The notes under the pieces were generated by a model. It was not told the DNA's origin and did no database searches. It worked only from the letters and a program-made list of their open reading frames with translations. From Archangium violaceum (GTDB taxonomy: Bacteria; Myxococcota; Myxococcia; Myxococcales; Myxococcaceae): DNA of 64,000 nucleotides. Position 1 is the first letter of the stretch. The number at the start of each line of letters is the position of its first letter. The stretch lies in the NCBI RefSeq assembly GCF_016859125.1, contig NZ_CP069338.1, forward strand, positions 11,101,501-11,165,500, written 5' to 3'. Position numbers and translations under genes: made by a program. Positions 50,493 to 58,640 of this stretch are shown here, one piece after another.

Positions 50493-51119
50493 CTACTTCA
50501 TCGGATGAAACAGGTAGCCGACCGCGAGCTGGTACAGCTCCTTCTCCAGCACTCCGCTCGCGAGAAGGTCCGGGCGCTCCGTAATGGCCTTGTGGGTCAG
50601 GGCCTCCAGCGCCGTCTCGAGCACCACCGCCGCGACCTCGGGGGGCCTGCTCCGAGGCAGGCGGTGCGCATGGGCGCGGAGGAACTGTTCAATCAGCTCA
50701 GTAAGGCGCCGGCTGGTGTCCATCACCTCCGCCATGCGCCCAACACGAGGCACCTGCTCGAAGAGGCTCTTGTGGAGCGCGGGGGAGATCCGGTGGGTAT
50801 CAACGCCAACACGGATGATGGCCTTCAATCCTTCCTCGAGCGACGCGGTCTTCAATCCGGCGAAGGCGGCCTCGGCGACCGCGACCAGCTCTCCGGCATG
50901 TTTTTCGAGGAGTGCCGCGACCAGCGCCTCCTTGTTCGGGAAATACTGGTAGAGCGAGCCCACGCTCACCCCGGAGCGTTCGGCGACGCGCGCGGTCGTC
51001 GCCTTCTCATAACCCCACTCCACCAGAACCTGAGCCGCTGCTTGGAGAATCGCATCCACCGTCGCCCGAGAGCGCCTCTGGCGCGGCAATTTCCGAGGGG
51101 ATGTGTCGACGGATGTCAT
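50493..51119 (-). CDS. TetR-family transcriptional regulator
   Basis: The protein is 208 residues from ATG 51119. Basic N-terminus PRKLPRQRRSRATVDAILQA, helix-turn-helix TTARVAERSGVSVGSLYQYF followed by PNKEALVAALL. The C-terminal domain is of the AefR/TetR_C_33 kind (SPALHKSLFEQVPRVGRMAE). Divergent from the SDR-cupin pair, which it probably represses. Intact. Confidence 0.9.
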   Translation of the reverse strand: MTSVDTSPRKLPRQRRSRATVDAILQAAAQVLVEWGYEKATTARVAERSGVSVGSLYQYFPNKEALVAALLEKHAGELVAVAEAAFAGLKTASLEEGLKAIIRVGVDTHRISPALHKSLFEQVPRVGRMAEVMDTSRRLTELIEQFLRAHAHRLPRSRPPEVAAVVLETALEALTHKAITERPDLLASGVLEKELYQLAVGYLFHPMK

Positions 51120-51201
51120 GTGAATCGCGTGCTCCTGAATGCGAATAGCGGATGTGACGAAACACTCGCATATTGCCTCCGGGTCGACAACGGAGGTCCC
51201 C

Positions 51202-52047
51202 ATGGAAAACGGCAACACAGCGGAAGCTCGAAACGACAAGGTCATATTGGTGACGGGCGCATCATCCGGCCTCGGCCGGGCCACGGCGGCGCTGCTCGTC
51301 CAGTGCGGCTACCGTGTCTATGGCACCAGCCGGCAGCCCGCGGGAGACACGGGCGCGGGCTGGCCCATGCTCCCGCTCGACGTGCGGTCCGATCGTTCGG
51401 TCGAGGCGTGCGTGGGAGCGCTGCTCTCCCGAGAGGGGCGCATCGATGCCTTGATCAACAACGCGGGTTACGCCTTCATCGGCGCGGTGGAGGAAACGAG
51501 CCTCGACGAGGCTCGCGCGCAGCTGGAGACGAACTTCTTCGGCGCTTTGCGGATGATGCTCGCGGTGCTGCCGACCATGCGCTCACGGGGCACGGGCCAT
51601 ATCATCAACATCAGCTCGCTCTCAGGGGCCGTGGCCGGCCCCTTTCTGGGCGCCTATGCCGCGAGCAAGCACGCGCTGGAGGCCATGTCGGAGGCACTCG
51701 CGCACGAGTTGCGCGGCACCCGGCTTCGGGTCACCTTGCTCCAGCCCGACGGCATGCGCACCCGCATCGGTTTCCATCATCCCCAGGCGGAGCACCCGGA
51801 GCACATCGCCAGGCGCAGACGACTGGTGTCCCTGCTCGAGCGCGCGACCCGTGAGGATGGGAATGACCCGGACATGTTGGCCCACGCGGTGGTGCGAACT
51901 CTCGAGGACAGCACGCCACCGCTTCGCATCGCCATCGGAGAAGGCACGAAGAAGCTCATCGAGGCCCGCCGCACACTGCCCGAGGCGGAGTACGGCAAGC
52001 TGCTGGCGTCGCTCCTCCATGTCGACGTTGAGCAGGCCGCGAATTGA
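51202..52047 (+). CDS. Short-chain dehydrogenase/reductase
   Basis: The protein is 281 residues, ATG 51202 after CGGAGGT. TGASSGLGRATA, LPLDVRSD, INNAGYAFIGAVEE, catalytic SSLSGAVAGPFLGAYAASK with Ser-Tyr-Lys. Atypical-looking C-terminus (HHPQAEHPEHIARRRRLVSL), as in oxidoreductases annotated as SDR family with unknown substrate. Followed 12 bp later by a cupin gene and regulated by the divergent TetR. Confidence 0.92.
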   Translation: MENGNTAEARNDKVILVTGASSGLGRATAALLVQCGYRVYGTSRQPAGDTGAGWPMLPLDVRSDRSVEACVGALLSREGRIDALINNAGYAFIGAVEETSLDEARAQLETNFFGALRMMLAVLPTMRSRGTGHIINISSLSGAVAGPFLGAYAASKHALEAMSEALAHELRGTRLRVTLLQPDGMRTRIGFHHPQAEHPEHIARRRRLVSLLERATREDGNDPDMLAHAVVRTLEDSTPPLRIAIGEGTKKLIEARRTLPEAEYGKLLASLLHVDVEQAAN

Positions 52048-52059
52048 GAGGAGACAACG

Positions 52060-52449
52060 ATGGCTGGCCTATCCTTTTCCATTTCCGCGGAGCTCGCCGC
52101 GATTTCCGACCCTCACTTCCCCCGGCTGCTCGGCGACTACACCGTGCACCGCGACGCGATGCTGGGCGTCATCCGGATTGGAACGGAGGGAACGGAAGGG
52201 TTCTGGGAGCGCCACGATGGCGGTGACGAGCTGCTCGTCGTGATCTCGGGGCGCATGACCATGACCTTGCGCCCGGCGAACGGCCCAGACCAGTTGCATG
52301 ACATCGGCCCGGGAGATGCGCTTCTGATCCCCAGGGGTATCGCCCACTCGGCCCGCTTGCATACGCCCGAGATACACCTGCTGTTCGTTACGCCTCGCGA
52401 TGGAAATGAGGCATGGACGGAACATCCCGAAGGTAAGCGGCGACACTAA
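52060..52449 (+). CDS. Small cupin-domain protein
   Basis: The protein is 129 residues. Cupin motif 1 is GFWERHDGGDELLVVISGRM (with H and E ligands), motif 2 PGDALLIPRGIAHSARLHTP (P-x-G-x-x-H). It may bind a metal and act as isomerase, dioxygenase or ligand-binding protein. Same transcription unit as the SDR at 51202; RBS GAGGAG at 52046-52051. Confidence 0.9.
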   Translation: MAGLSFSISAELAAISDPHFPRLLGDYTVHRDAMLGVIRIGTEGTEGFWERHDGGDELLVVISGRMTMTLRPANGPDQLHDIGPGDALLIPRGIAHSARLHTPEIHLLFVTPRDGNEAWTEHPEGKRRH

Positions 52450-52534
52450 GCCTCTTCCTCACCGGTCATCACATTTCCAGGTCACGCACTCTCTCCAGCC
52501 GGTCGCTCGCGAGGGGAGATGTGCCATGCCCTGG

Positions 52535-52600
52535 CGCCCTGACAACCCGGGCCAGGCGGGATTCGAACCCGTCTCCCCTCCCCTGGTGCTCGGAAACGCC
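52535..52600 (-). other. tRNA T-arm-like sequence (not a complete tRNA)
   Basis: On the minus strand GACGGGTTCGAATCCCGCC looks like a T-stem and loop, and CCCGGGC/GCCCGGG flank it as a 7-bp pair. I cannot build D- and anticodon arms around it. It may be a tRNA 3'-end fragment left by an integrated element, or coincidence. Confidence 0.25.
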
Positions 52601-52757
52601 CGGGCTAGGGAGAACCTCCTGTGCGTGCGCCAGAATGTATTGGAAAACCAAAAACGCTGGGTGTGAAGACGAGGAGAGGGACCGTATGTGGCTCGATGAC
52701 GAGATTCGTCAATTGACAGCAGGGATGTGTTTCTCCACCATCCGAGCCATCAAAGAC

Positions 52758-53343
52758 ATGACCGCACGAATCTTTCTCTCATGGGTGTGTTTGTTGGGGG
52801 CTTGTCGCCATGGTGGGTCCGCTGGTTCGGCGGAGCCCCCAAGAACCCCTTGTCAGTCAAGGGAGCGGATTGCAAGGCGGCGCGAGGCATGAGAGTGATT
52901 ACGGACAAGAAGATTCTGAGGAAGCTGATCGATCCCGGTGTGAGGGGCCTGTACAACGGCGCCGTCTCCGAAGTGGCTCGGCTCCAGTCGAGGTCTGCGC
53001 GGGGCGCGCAGCCCGAAAGGTGCATTCCAGAGCGCGTTGCGCTCCTCATCACGTTCTCAGGCCCAATCGAGGACCTGGTGGCGGCCGGCCTGGAGTCCGC
53101 AGACTCTGTCCTCATTGCCGATGGGAGCTTCGTCGGGGAGGGGGGCTAATTGATCCCATGCGTATTGGTGAGCTCGCGGCCATCCCGCCTGTGAGCACCG
53201 TCCGGTTTCAACCCCAAATAGTCTCCACGCTCCACAAGAGTGTGGCGACACCACAAACCAGAGCACTACGCGCTGTGTCTCCGGAACTCGCCGGCCAGGG
53301 CGTGGTGGTTGGCATCATGGATTCCGGGGGGGGCGTTAGGTAT
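52758..53343 (+). pseudogene. Broken subtilisin-like (S8) lipoprotein protease gene, N-terminal part
   Basis: ATG 52758 gives a lipoprotein signal (MTARIFLSWVCLLGAC). A first frameshift near 52885 leads to the propeptide (MRVITDKKILRKLIDPGVRG, ESADSVLIADGSFVGEGG). A second near 53140 leads to PVSTVRFQPQIV and VVVGIMDSG, the strand with the catalytic Asp. Homology ends there, just before a GGTGTCA-type terminus (53364-53380). His and Ser regions are absent. Confidence 0.7.
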
Positions 53344-53363
53344 GCCAGCGCCCCCGGTGCAGT

Positions 53364-53380
53364 ACGAATCGTCTGACACC
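53364..53380. repeat. Single GGTGTCAGACGATTCGT terminus
   Basis: The complement of ACGAATCGTCTGACACC matches the right half of the 27703-27753 hairpin (GGTGTCAGACGACTCGT) at 16 of 17 bases. It lies immediately after the point where the subtilase stub ends. Probably one end of a decayed IS. Confidence 0.5.
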
Positions 53381-53393
53381 GGGTCGGCCTGAA

Positions 53394-54281
53394 TCAGCCG
53401 TGCTTCATCACCCAATCGAGCGCCATGCGCACCCGTGCGGGCAGTTGCCGCCGGGACGGGTACACCGCGAAGAGCTCGCGCGGCTCGACTGTTCGCCCGG
53501 TCAGGGTGAGCTGCACGAGCGACTGGCCCTGTTGCTCGATGGCCTCTTTCGGAGCGCAGACGACACCCAGCCCCTGCACCGCCGCGGCGATGGTCATCCG
53601 CGGATCGTTCACGCGGAGGCGCTCACACGGCCGGAAATCCTCGACGGAACCATCCCGTCGGCGAAGGCGCCAGACGCCGCCGGGCTGACTGAGGATGGCG
53701 GGCACCGAGCCAAGCATCTCGCGATCGAGCTGGGTCCGGCCTCTCAGTGTCTGTTTCACGAATTGGGGTGAGGCGGCGAGCGTGAAGGGGATCGACCAGA
53801 CGCGCCGAGCCACCAGCTCCGCGTCGTGGATGGGCCCCGAGCGGAAGGCCAGATCAAAGCCCTCTTCGACCAGAGGAACGACGGCGTTGGTGAGCTCGAG
53901 CTCCAGGGTCAAGTGAGGGTGCCGGGCCGCGAAGGCGAACAGCGCCGGCGCAATGCGCTGTGAGCCTGTCATCACCGGCGCCGTCACCCGAAGCCGACCC
54001 CTGGGCTCGTCCTCGCGCTCCACGCTCGTGTCGAGCACGGAGGTCAGCCCCTCGAGCAGCGGCCCGGCACGCTCCAGCAGTCGCTCACCCTCATGGGTCA
54101 GGCCGACACTCCGCGAGGTGCGCTGGATCAGGCGGGCACCCAGCGCTTCCTCCAGCTGAGCCACCCTGCGGCTCACCGTGCTGGTGGGAACTCCCGTGCG
54201 CCGCGCCGCCTCCACGAAGCTCGAGTGCCGCGCAACGGCCACGAAGAGCCTCAAGTCGTCCAGAGACATCATCCCATTCAT
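53394..54281 (-). CDS. LysR-family transcriptional regulator
   Basis: The protein is 295 residues from ATG 54281; starts at 54272 and 54269 are also in frame. Helix-turn-helix SLDDLRLFVAVARHSSFVEA then GVPTSTVSRRVAQLEEALGA, LIQRTSRSVGLTHEGERLLE. Substrate domain includes VTAPVMTGSQRIAPALFAFA. Divergent from a truncated SDR gene 61 bp away, so its natural target is probably gone. ATCCCATTCATGGGAT (54271-54286) overlapping the start is a candidate autoregulatory palindrome. Confidence 0.9.
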   Translation of the reverse strand: MNGMMSLDDLRLFVAVARHSSFVEAARRTGVPTSTVSRRVAQLEEALGARLIQRTSRSVGLTHEGERLLERAGPLLEGLTSVLDTSVEREDEPRGRLRVTAPVMTGSQRIAPALFAFAARHPHLTLELELTNAVVPLVEEGFDLAFRSGPIHDAELVARRVWSIPFTLAASPQFVKQTLRGRTQLDREMLGSVPAILSQPGGVWRLRRRDGSVEDFRPCERLRVNDPRMTIAAAVQGLGVVCAPKEAIEQQGQSLVQLTLTGRTVEPRELFAVYPSRRQLPARVRMALDWVMKHG

Positions 54282-54342
54282 GGGATGGAGCTTGCCACAC
54301 CATCCCATGGCTGACAGCGGGGGGATGCGCTACTTCGAAGGC

Positions 54343-54453
54343 ATGAACCTGAAAGACCAGCACGTCATCGTGGCAGGGGGCTCGTCTGGAATTGGTCTTG
54401 GGGTGGCCAAGGCCAGCCTCGAGGCCGGAGCCTCGGTGACCACGGAGTTCGTC
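54343..54453 (+). pseudogene. N-terminal stub of a short-chain dehydrogenase
   Basis: MNLKDQHVIVAGGSSGIGLG followed by VAKASLEAGASV is the Rossmann nucleotide-binding start of an SDR (here AGGSSGIG for TGxxxGIG). About 37 residues remain before unrelated sequence. It sits in the divergent position to a LysR gene exactly as the intact SDR does at 48553. Confidence 0.8.
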
Positions 54454-54498
54454 CCCATGCCCCACCATGTCGGCATCATCCGGAGGCTCTCGCTCTCA

Positions 54499-55473
54499 TC
54501 AGGTCACGCCGCGCTTCGAATGCTCGCGAAAGATGATTGCGGCACCGAGTGCGGCCGTGGCGGGAACGAAGGTGTCTCCTCCAGCGGTGGTCATGACCGG
54601 AAACCCATTCCCGTGCAGCAATGCTCGCGTGGCTTCAAGGTCCCGGACCGCCACGGCGTAAGCAACGAATGCGGGCAAGGCCGGAGCTTGCTCTCCCGGT
54701 AGGGCAGTCGCGAGGCCGGAGTTGGAAAGGATCGACACCCGAGCGTCGTCGAGATCGAAGACGCGTGCTGGGCCGTCGCGCCGCGCGGGGCGAGCGAGGT
54801 AGCGCGAATAGCGACGTTCGAAGTCCTCGACCTCGGTGTCGGCAACGCAGAGAACCGACTCGACGAGATCCAACGCACCGTTGGGATGCTCCAGGTGCCG
54901 CTGGGCGTGCAGGATTTCCGAAGGAGGGTTTTCGGCTATGGCGAGCCGCCCCTCGGGGACTGTCTCATCATCCATTTCCAGCAAGCGGATGGGCACCCTC
55001 TTCGGCCCGTCCTCCGTGTCGAGCTGGCGTTGTACGGTGTTGACGCCGCTGTGGCGAACGCCCTCGGCGCGTAGTTGCTCCCCGGTGGCCTCGGCGTCGG
55101 GAGTTTGAAAGACGAGGATATGCAGGCCCTCGAAACGCGAACGGCATGCGCTGATCGTCGCAACCGTGCGCTTGATCGTCTCCAGAACCCGTGGCCGCAC
55201 CGCGGGCGGAACCTGGAGCGGCACGGGCGTGGCATTACCTGGGATTGGGCGGTCGTCCCCGAGGAGGGCCACGAGCTCGACGAAATTTCGCGGGAACTCG
55301 ATGTGGGTGTTCGCCGCGCCGAACGGCTTGGGCGGCTCGTCCTCCTGGAGGGACATGACTGGATAGGCGGGCGGCTGCAGCCGAAAGCCTAGTCGCTGGT
55401 AGAGTGCTGTGGCCTGATCCAGGTCGTCCACCACGAGACCCACATGATGGAGATGGCCGACTCGTGCGTTCAT
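54499..55473 (-). CDS. VOC-superfamily (glyoxalase-like) protein
   Basis: The protein is 324 residues, ATG 55473. Begins GHLHHVGLVVDDLDQATALY with a metal-ligand His, the usual start of a glyoxalase/bleomycin-resistance beta-alpha-beta-beta-beta unit. THIEFPRNFVELVALLGD supplies a Glu, and a second VOC half starts GLHILVFQTPDAEATGEQL. Such double-domain proteins include dioxygenases and lyases; the reaction cannot be told. Intact, single gene. Confidence 0.85.
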   Translation of the reverse strand: MNARVGHLHHVGLVVDDLDQATALYQRLGFRLQPPAYPVMSLQEDEPPKPFGAANTHIEFPRNFVELVALLGDDRPIPGNATPVPLQVPPAVRPRVLETIKRTVATISACRSRFEGLHILVFQTPDAEATGEQLRAEGVRHSGVNTVQRQLDTEDGPKRVPIRLLEMDDETVPEGRLAIAENPPSEILHAQRHLEHPNGALDLVESVLCVADTEVEDFERRYSRYLARPARRDGPARVFDLDDARVSILSNSGLATALPGEQAPALPAFVAYAVAVRDLEATRALLHGNGFPVMTTAGGDTFVPATAALGAAIIFREHSKRGVT

Positions 55474-55734
55474 CGATGACCTCGTAAGGAATCTATACTC
55501 GAGTGGAGGTCAGGATGACGGCGCTGTCCCGCTCGTGCGAGGAGCCATCGACCCGGGGCGCGCCGTGCAGCCCCGACGCTCGTGCTCTTCTGTACACTGG
55601 AAGACGTCGCATTCCGTGGACGATAACCTCTCCGCGGCTCCGACGTCACTCCCTCGGTGGAGGTGTCTTCTCATGATGAAGGCCTTGTTGGCTTCGGCCC
55701 TATTCACGGACTGTCACTCCTGTCGATCGAGGCT

Positions 55735-56541
55735 TCAGTGCCGCTCCGAGAGGAAGGTCACCACGGCGTCCAGGAAATCCCCCGGCTGTTCGACGTTCGA
55801 CAAGTGCACCGCAGGCAGCACCCGCAGCCGTGCGCCGGGGATGGTGGAGGCAATCTCCTCGCCGTGACGTGCGGAGGTGACGGTGTCGTGCTCGCCCGCG
55901 ATGACCAGCGTCGGGCGCTGGATCAGCGCGATCGTGCGGCGCAGATCCGCATCGCGCACTGCGGCCCAGCTGCCGGCCACGCCCTCGCGTCGCGTGGCGA
56001 GCAGCGTGCGGCGGAATGCCTCGACGACGACATCGTTCGCCTGCAGCATCCGGGCGGGGAACCAGTTGCGCAGGAACATCTCGGCTGTCGTCTGCATGTC
56101 GGGCGCCTTCAGCAGTTCGGCAATCGCGCGGTCCCACTGCCCGGCCGGGCCCAGGTAGGCTGCGGTGTTCGACAGCACCAGGCGGTCGACGCGCTCGGGC
56201 ACATGGATCCCCAGCCACTGCGCGACGAACCCGCCGAGGGACAGGCCCAGCACGTGCACTCGCTCCAAGCCCAGCGCGTCCAGCAGTTCCACCACATCGC
56301 GACCCAGCCGATCCAGCGAATACGGGCCCGAAGGCACGTCCGAGACGCCGTGGCCGCGCGCGTCGTACCGCAGCACCCGGAAGTGCTCGGTGAGTGCCGG
56401 CACCTGAGCGTCCCACATGTGGAGGTTGGTGCCGATGGAGTTGGAGAGCAACAGCACCGGCTTGCCCGGCTCGCCATCGAAGCGGTAGGCGATGCGCACG
56501 CCATCGCCGGTGGTGATGAAAGAGGTGGTGTGAGAGTCCAT
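55735..56541 (-). CDS. pcaD: 3-oxoadipate enol-lactonase-like alpha/beta hydrolase
   Basis: The protein is 268 residues from ATG 56541. Features: SFITTGDGVRIAYRFDGEPG start, oxyanion strand LLLSNSIGTNLHMWD, nucleophile elbow VLGLSLGGFVAQWLG (Ser), acid VIAGEHDTVTS (Asp) and AVHLSNVEQPGDF (His). The overall sequence reads as PcaD of the beta-ketoadipate pathway, hydrolysing the enol-lactone to 3-oxoadipate. No other pca gene is nearby. Divergent LysR next door. Confidence 0.8.
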   Translation of the reverse strand: MDSHTTSFITTGDGVRIAYRFDGEPGKPVLLLSNSIGTNLHMWDAQVPALTEHFRVLRYDARGHGVSDVPSGPYSLDRLGRDVVELLDALGLERVHVLGLSLGGFVAQWLGIHVPERVDRLVLSNTAAYLGPAGQWDRAIAELLKAPDMQTTAEMFLRNWFPARMLQANDVVVEAFRRTLLATRREGVAGSWAAVRDADLRRTIALIQRPTLVIAGEHDTVTSARHGEEIASTIPGARLRVLPAVHLSNVEQPGDFLDAVVTFLSERH

Positions 56542-56605
56542 GGCAGGCTCCAGGAATGTGCTCAGTGATGCCTTCAACCTAGGAGCCGGGTGCGCGGATG
56601 GAAAT

Positions 56606-56629
56606 TACAAAGTCTGGAACGGCTTTGTA
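56606..56629. promoter_or_regulatory. Perfect LysR-type palindrome between pcaD-like and LysR genes
   Basis: TACAAAG (56606-56612) and CTTTGTA (56623-56629) form a perfect 7-bp inverted repeat with 10-bp spacing, midway in the 101-bp divergent intergenic region. Typical dimension of a LysR recognition site. Confidence 0.7.
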
Positions 56630-56642
56630 GAGTGAGTCGACA

Positions 56643-57584
56643 ATGACCAGCTTCACGCTTCACGAGTTGCAATGCTTCGACGCGGTCGTGCGCGGCGGGA
56701 GCTTCCAAGCCGCGGCCAGGCTGCTGCACCGCTCGCATCCTTCGGTGTTCGCGGCGGTGGCCAAGCTCGAGTACCAGCTGGGCCTGAACCTGCTGGACCG
56801 CACGGGCTATCGAGTGCGCCTCACCGAGGCTGGAAGGTCCTTTCACCGCAAGGTCCGGCCGCTGCTGCGCGAGGCCGAAGAACTGAGCACGCATGCGAAG
56901 CAGCTGGCGATGGGCGAAGAGGCCGAGCTGCGCGTGGTGCTGGGAGACCTGTGTCCACTACCGCCGGTGCTGGGCCTGCTGAGCCGCTTCTTCGGGCAAT
57001 GCCCCCAGACCCGCCTGCATCTGCAGTTCGAGGCGGTGACCGGTCCCTGGGAGCGGCTGCTGGAAGACGAGGCCGACCTCATCGTGCACCGCGTTCCCAA
57101 AGGTGACATGCGAATGGAGTGGATCGACCTGGGCCGGGTCGCGATGGTACCGGTGGTGGCGCCGGGCTTCCTGCCCTTCCAGCCGACGACCGCCATCACG
57201 CCGCAGCAGATGCAGGGCTTCACGCAGTGCGTGGTGCGCGACTCGGCGCGGCGCCCTTCGGAGCAGGGCCACTTCCTGGTGGAAGGCGCGCCGCAGTGTT
57301 CGGTTCCGGACCAGTTCATGAAGAAGGAGCTGATCCTGCATGGCATGGCCTGGGGTCACCTGCCGCGGTTCATGGTCGACGCCGAGTTGCGCGACGGACG
57401 TCTGCTGTCCATCGTGGGACGGTATTTTCCCGGCGTGATCGAGGAGCTCGTGGCAGCGCGCCGGCGCGACCGGCCCCACGGGCCCGTGGCCAATCGGCTG
57501 TGGGACTTCTTGGCACGCCACGCCCCCGTCCTCAGGCCGGCACTGGGCCGCATGCCGCGGGCCAAGGGCGCCTCGGGAGATTAG
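56643..57584 (+). CDS. LysR-family transcriptional regulator
   Basis: The protein is 313 residues, ATG 56643. Helix-turn-helix FTLHELQCFDAVVRGGSFQA and LLHRSHPSVFAAVAKLEYQL. The substrate domain has LRVVLGDLCPLPPVLGLLSR and DLIVHRVPKGDMRMEWIDLG. Divergent from the pcaD-like gene and a likely regulator of it. Base composition and style resemble beta/gamma-proteobacterial genes, so the pair was probably acquired as a unit. Confidence 0.92.
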   Translation: MTSFTLHELQCFDAVVRGGSFQAAARLLHRSHPSVFAAVAKLEYQLGLNLLDRTGYRVRLTEAGRSFHRKVRPLLREAEELSTHAKQLAMGEEAELRVVLGDLCPLPPVLGLLSRFFGQCPQTRLHLQFEAVTGPWERLLEDEADLIVHRVPKGDMRMEWIDLGRVAMVPVVAPGFLPFQPTTAITPQQMQGFTQCVVRDSARRPSEQGHFLVEGAPQCSVPDQFMKKELILHGMAWGHLPRFMVDAELRDGRLLSIVGRYFPGVIEELVAARRRDRPHGPVANRLWDFLARHAPVLRPALGRMPRAKGASGD

Positions 57585-57604
57585 GCCTCACCCCGGGCAC
57601 AGGG

Positions 57605-57741
57605 TCGGCGTGTACCCCAAGGGGCTGCGCGGCTTCTCCACCCACCTGGCGCACTGCTCGGGCCGCCCCTGTCCGCGCCCCTCCTCGGCCCCTCCGCTCC
57701 AGCCCTCCCCCTCCACACGGCCTCTCTTCCGCCTATGCGCC
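57605..57741. repeat. Dispersed GC-rich repeat, diverged copy
   Basis: GGCGTGTACCCCAAGGGGCT at 57607 onward aligns along about 130 bp with 8634-8767: shared GCTGCGCGGC, CACTGCTCGGGC, GCTCCAG and a CCTATGC end. The copies are clearly related but far from identical. It lies right after the LysR gene and before a kinase remnant. Confidence 0.55.
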
Positions 57742-57754
57742 GAGCGCGCTGGCG

Positions 57755-57850
57755 GCGCAGGTGATGGGGGGGACGCCTGCTGCTGGAGAGCGACGTCCCG
57801 GCAAGGGCGCCACGGCCACGCTCGAGTTCCCTGTCTCGCAGTCCCGCTGA
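57755..57850 (+). pseudogene. C-terminal tip of a histidine kinase gene
   Basis: The last codons GGTPAAGERRPGKGATATLE then FPVSQ are the final strand of a histidine kinase catalytic domain (GG.....S.PG.GATF.L.FP). Nothing else of the kinase remains: upstream is the dispersed repeat. GGGCGG/CCGCCC at 57852-57869 forms a terminator-like hairpin just after the stop. Confidence 0.55.
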
Positions 57851-57974
57851 CAGGGCGGCCCACCCGCCCAGCCTGGAAAAAAGAACCGGTTTATTAACCC
57901 TCATCAATGCGGGCGAGGGCGCCCCCCCCTACTCTCGCGGCCACAACGTCGCTGGACGTTCTGGAGCCCTCGCG

Positions 57975-58640
57975 ATGAACACCACCCGCCTTCACTCCCG
58001 CTCCCTGGGAATTCTCTTTCTCCTTCCGTTCTTCGCCTACGGCATCGGCACCGCGCTCGTCACCTCCGTCCTGAAGGAGCCGGAGCACCTGGCCGTATTG
58101 GCCAGTCAGAGGACGCCGTTCGTCGGGGGCGCGCTGCTGCTCCTGTTGAACTCCATCACCGTCGTTGGGATTGGCGTGCTGTTCTTTCCGATACTCCGCG
58201 AGCGGAGCCCGAGCATCGCCGTCGCGTACGTCTGCACGCGGGTCATGGAGGCGCTGCTCCTCATCGTCGGAGTGGTGTTCCTTCTGTGCATCCTTCAGCT
58301 CGGAGAATCCGCGCAAGGGCAGACGACGCCGGAGCTGGTGACCCTGTTCAAGCTTCTCTCGAAGGGGAACTTCTGGGCGTACCAGCTCGCGATGATCATC
58401 CTGGGGGCCGGCAGCGTGGCGTTCTGCCTGTCGCTGTACCGCTCCCGGCTTCTTCCATCGTTGCTCCCGCTGGTGGGCGCGGTGGGCTACGGGCTTCTGG
58501 CGCTGGGGGCCGTGCTCGAGCTCTTCGGGCTGCCGTTGGGCATCCTCTTCTCCGGGCCCGGGGGCCTGTTCGAGCTGTTCCTCGGCGGCTGGCTCATCGC
58601 CAAGGGGTTCCGGACGGTCACGCCTTCCGTCGCGGCGTAG
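57975..58640 (+). CDS. DUF4386-family membrane protein
   Basis: The protein is 221 residues with six hydrophobic segments (SLGILFLLPFFAYGIGTALV, GGALLLLLNSITVVGIGVLF, a LLLIVGVVFLLCILQL helix, YQLAMIILGAGSVAFCLSLY, LLPLVGAVGYGLLALGAVLE and a final FELFLGGWLIAKGF). The Y-x-C-T-R-V-M-E motif between helices three and four fits DUF4386 proteins. Function unknown. It is convergent with, and overlaps by 23 bp, the Crp/Fnr gene. Confidence 0.85.
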   Translation: MNTTRLHSRSLGILFLLPFFAYGIGTALVTSVLKEPEHLAVLASQRTPFVGGALLLLLNSITVVGIGVLFFPILRERSPSIAVAYVCTRVMEALLLIVGVVFLLCILQLGESAQGQTTPELVTLFKLLSKGNFWAYQLAMIILGAGSVAFCLSLYRSRLLPSLLPLVGAVGYGLLALGAVLELFGLPLGILFSGPGGLFELFLGGWLIAKGFRTVTPSVAA

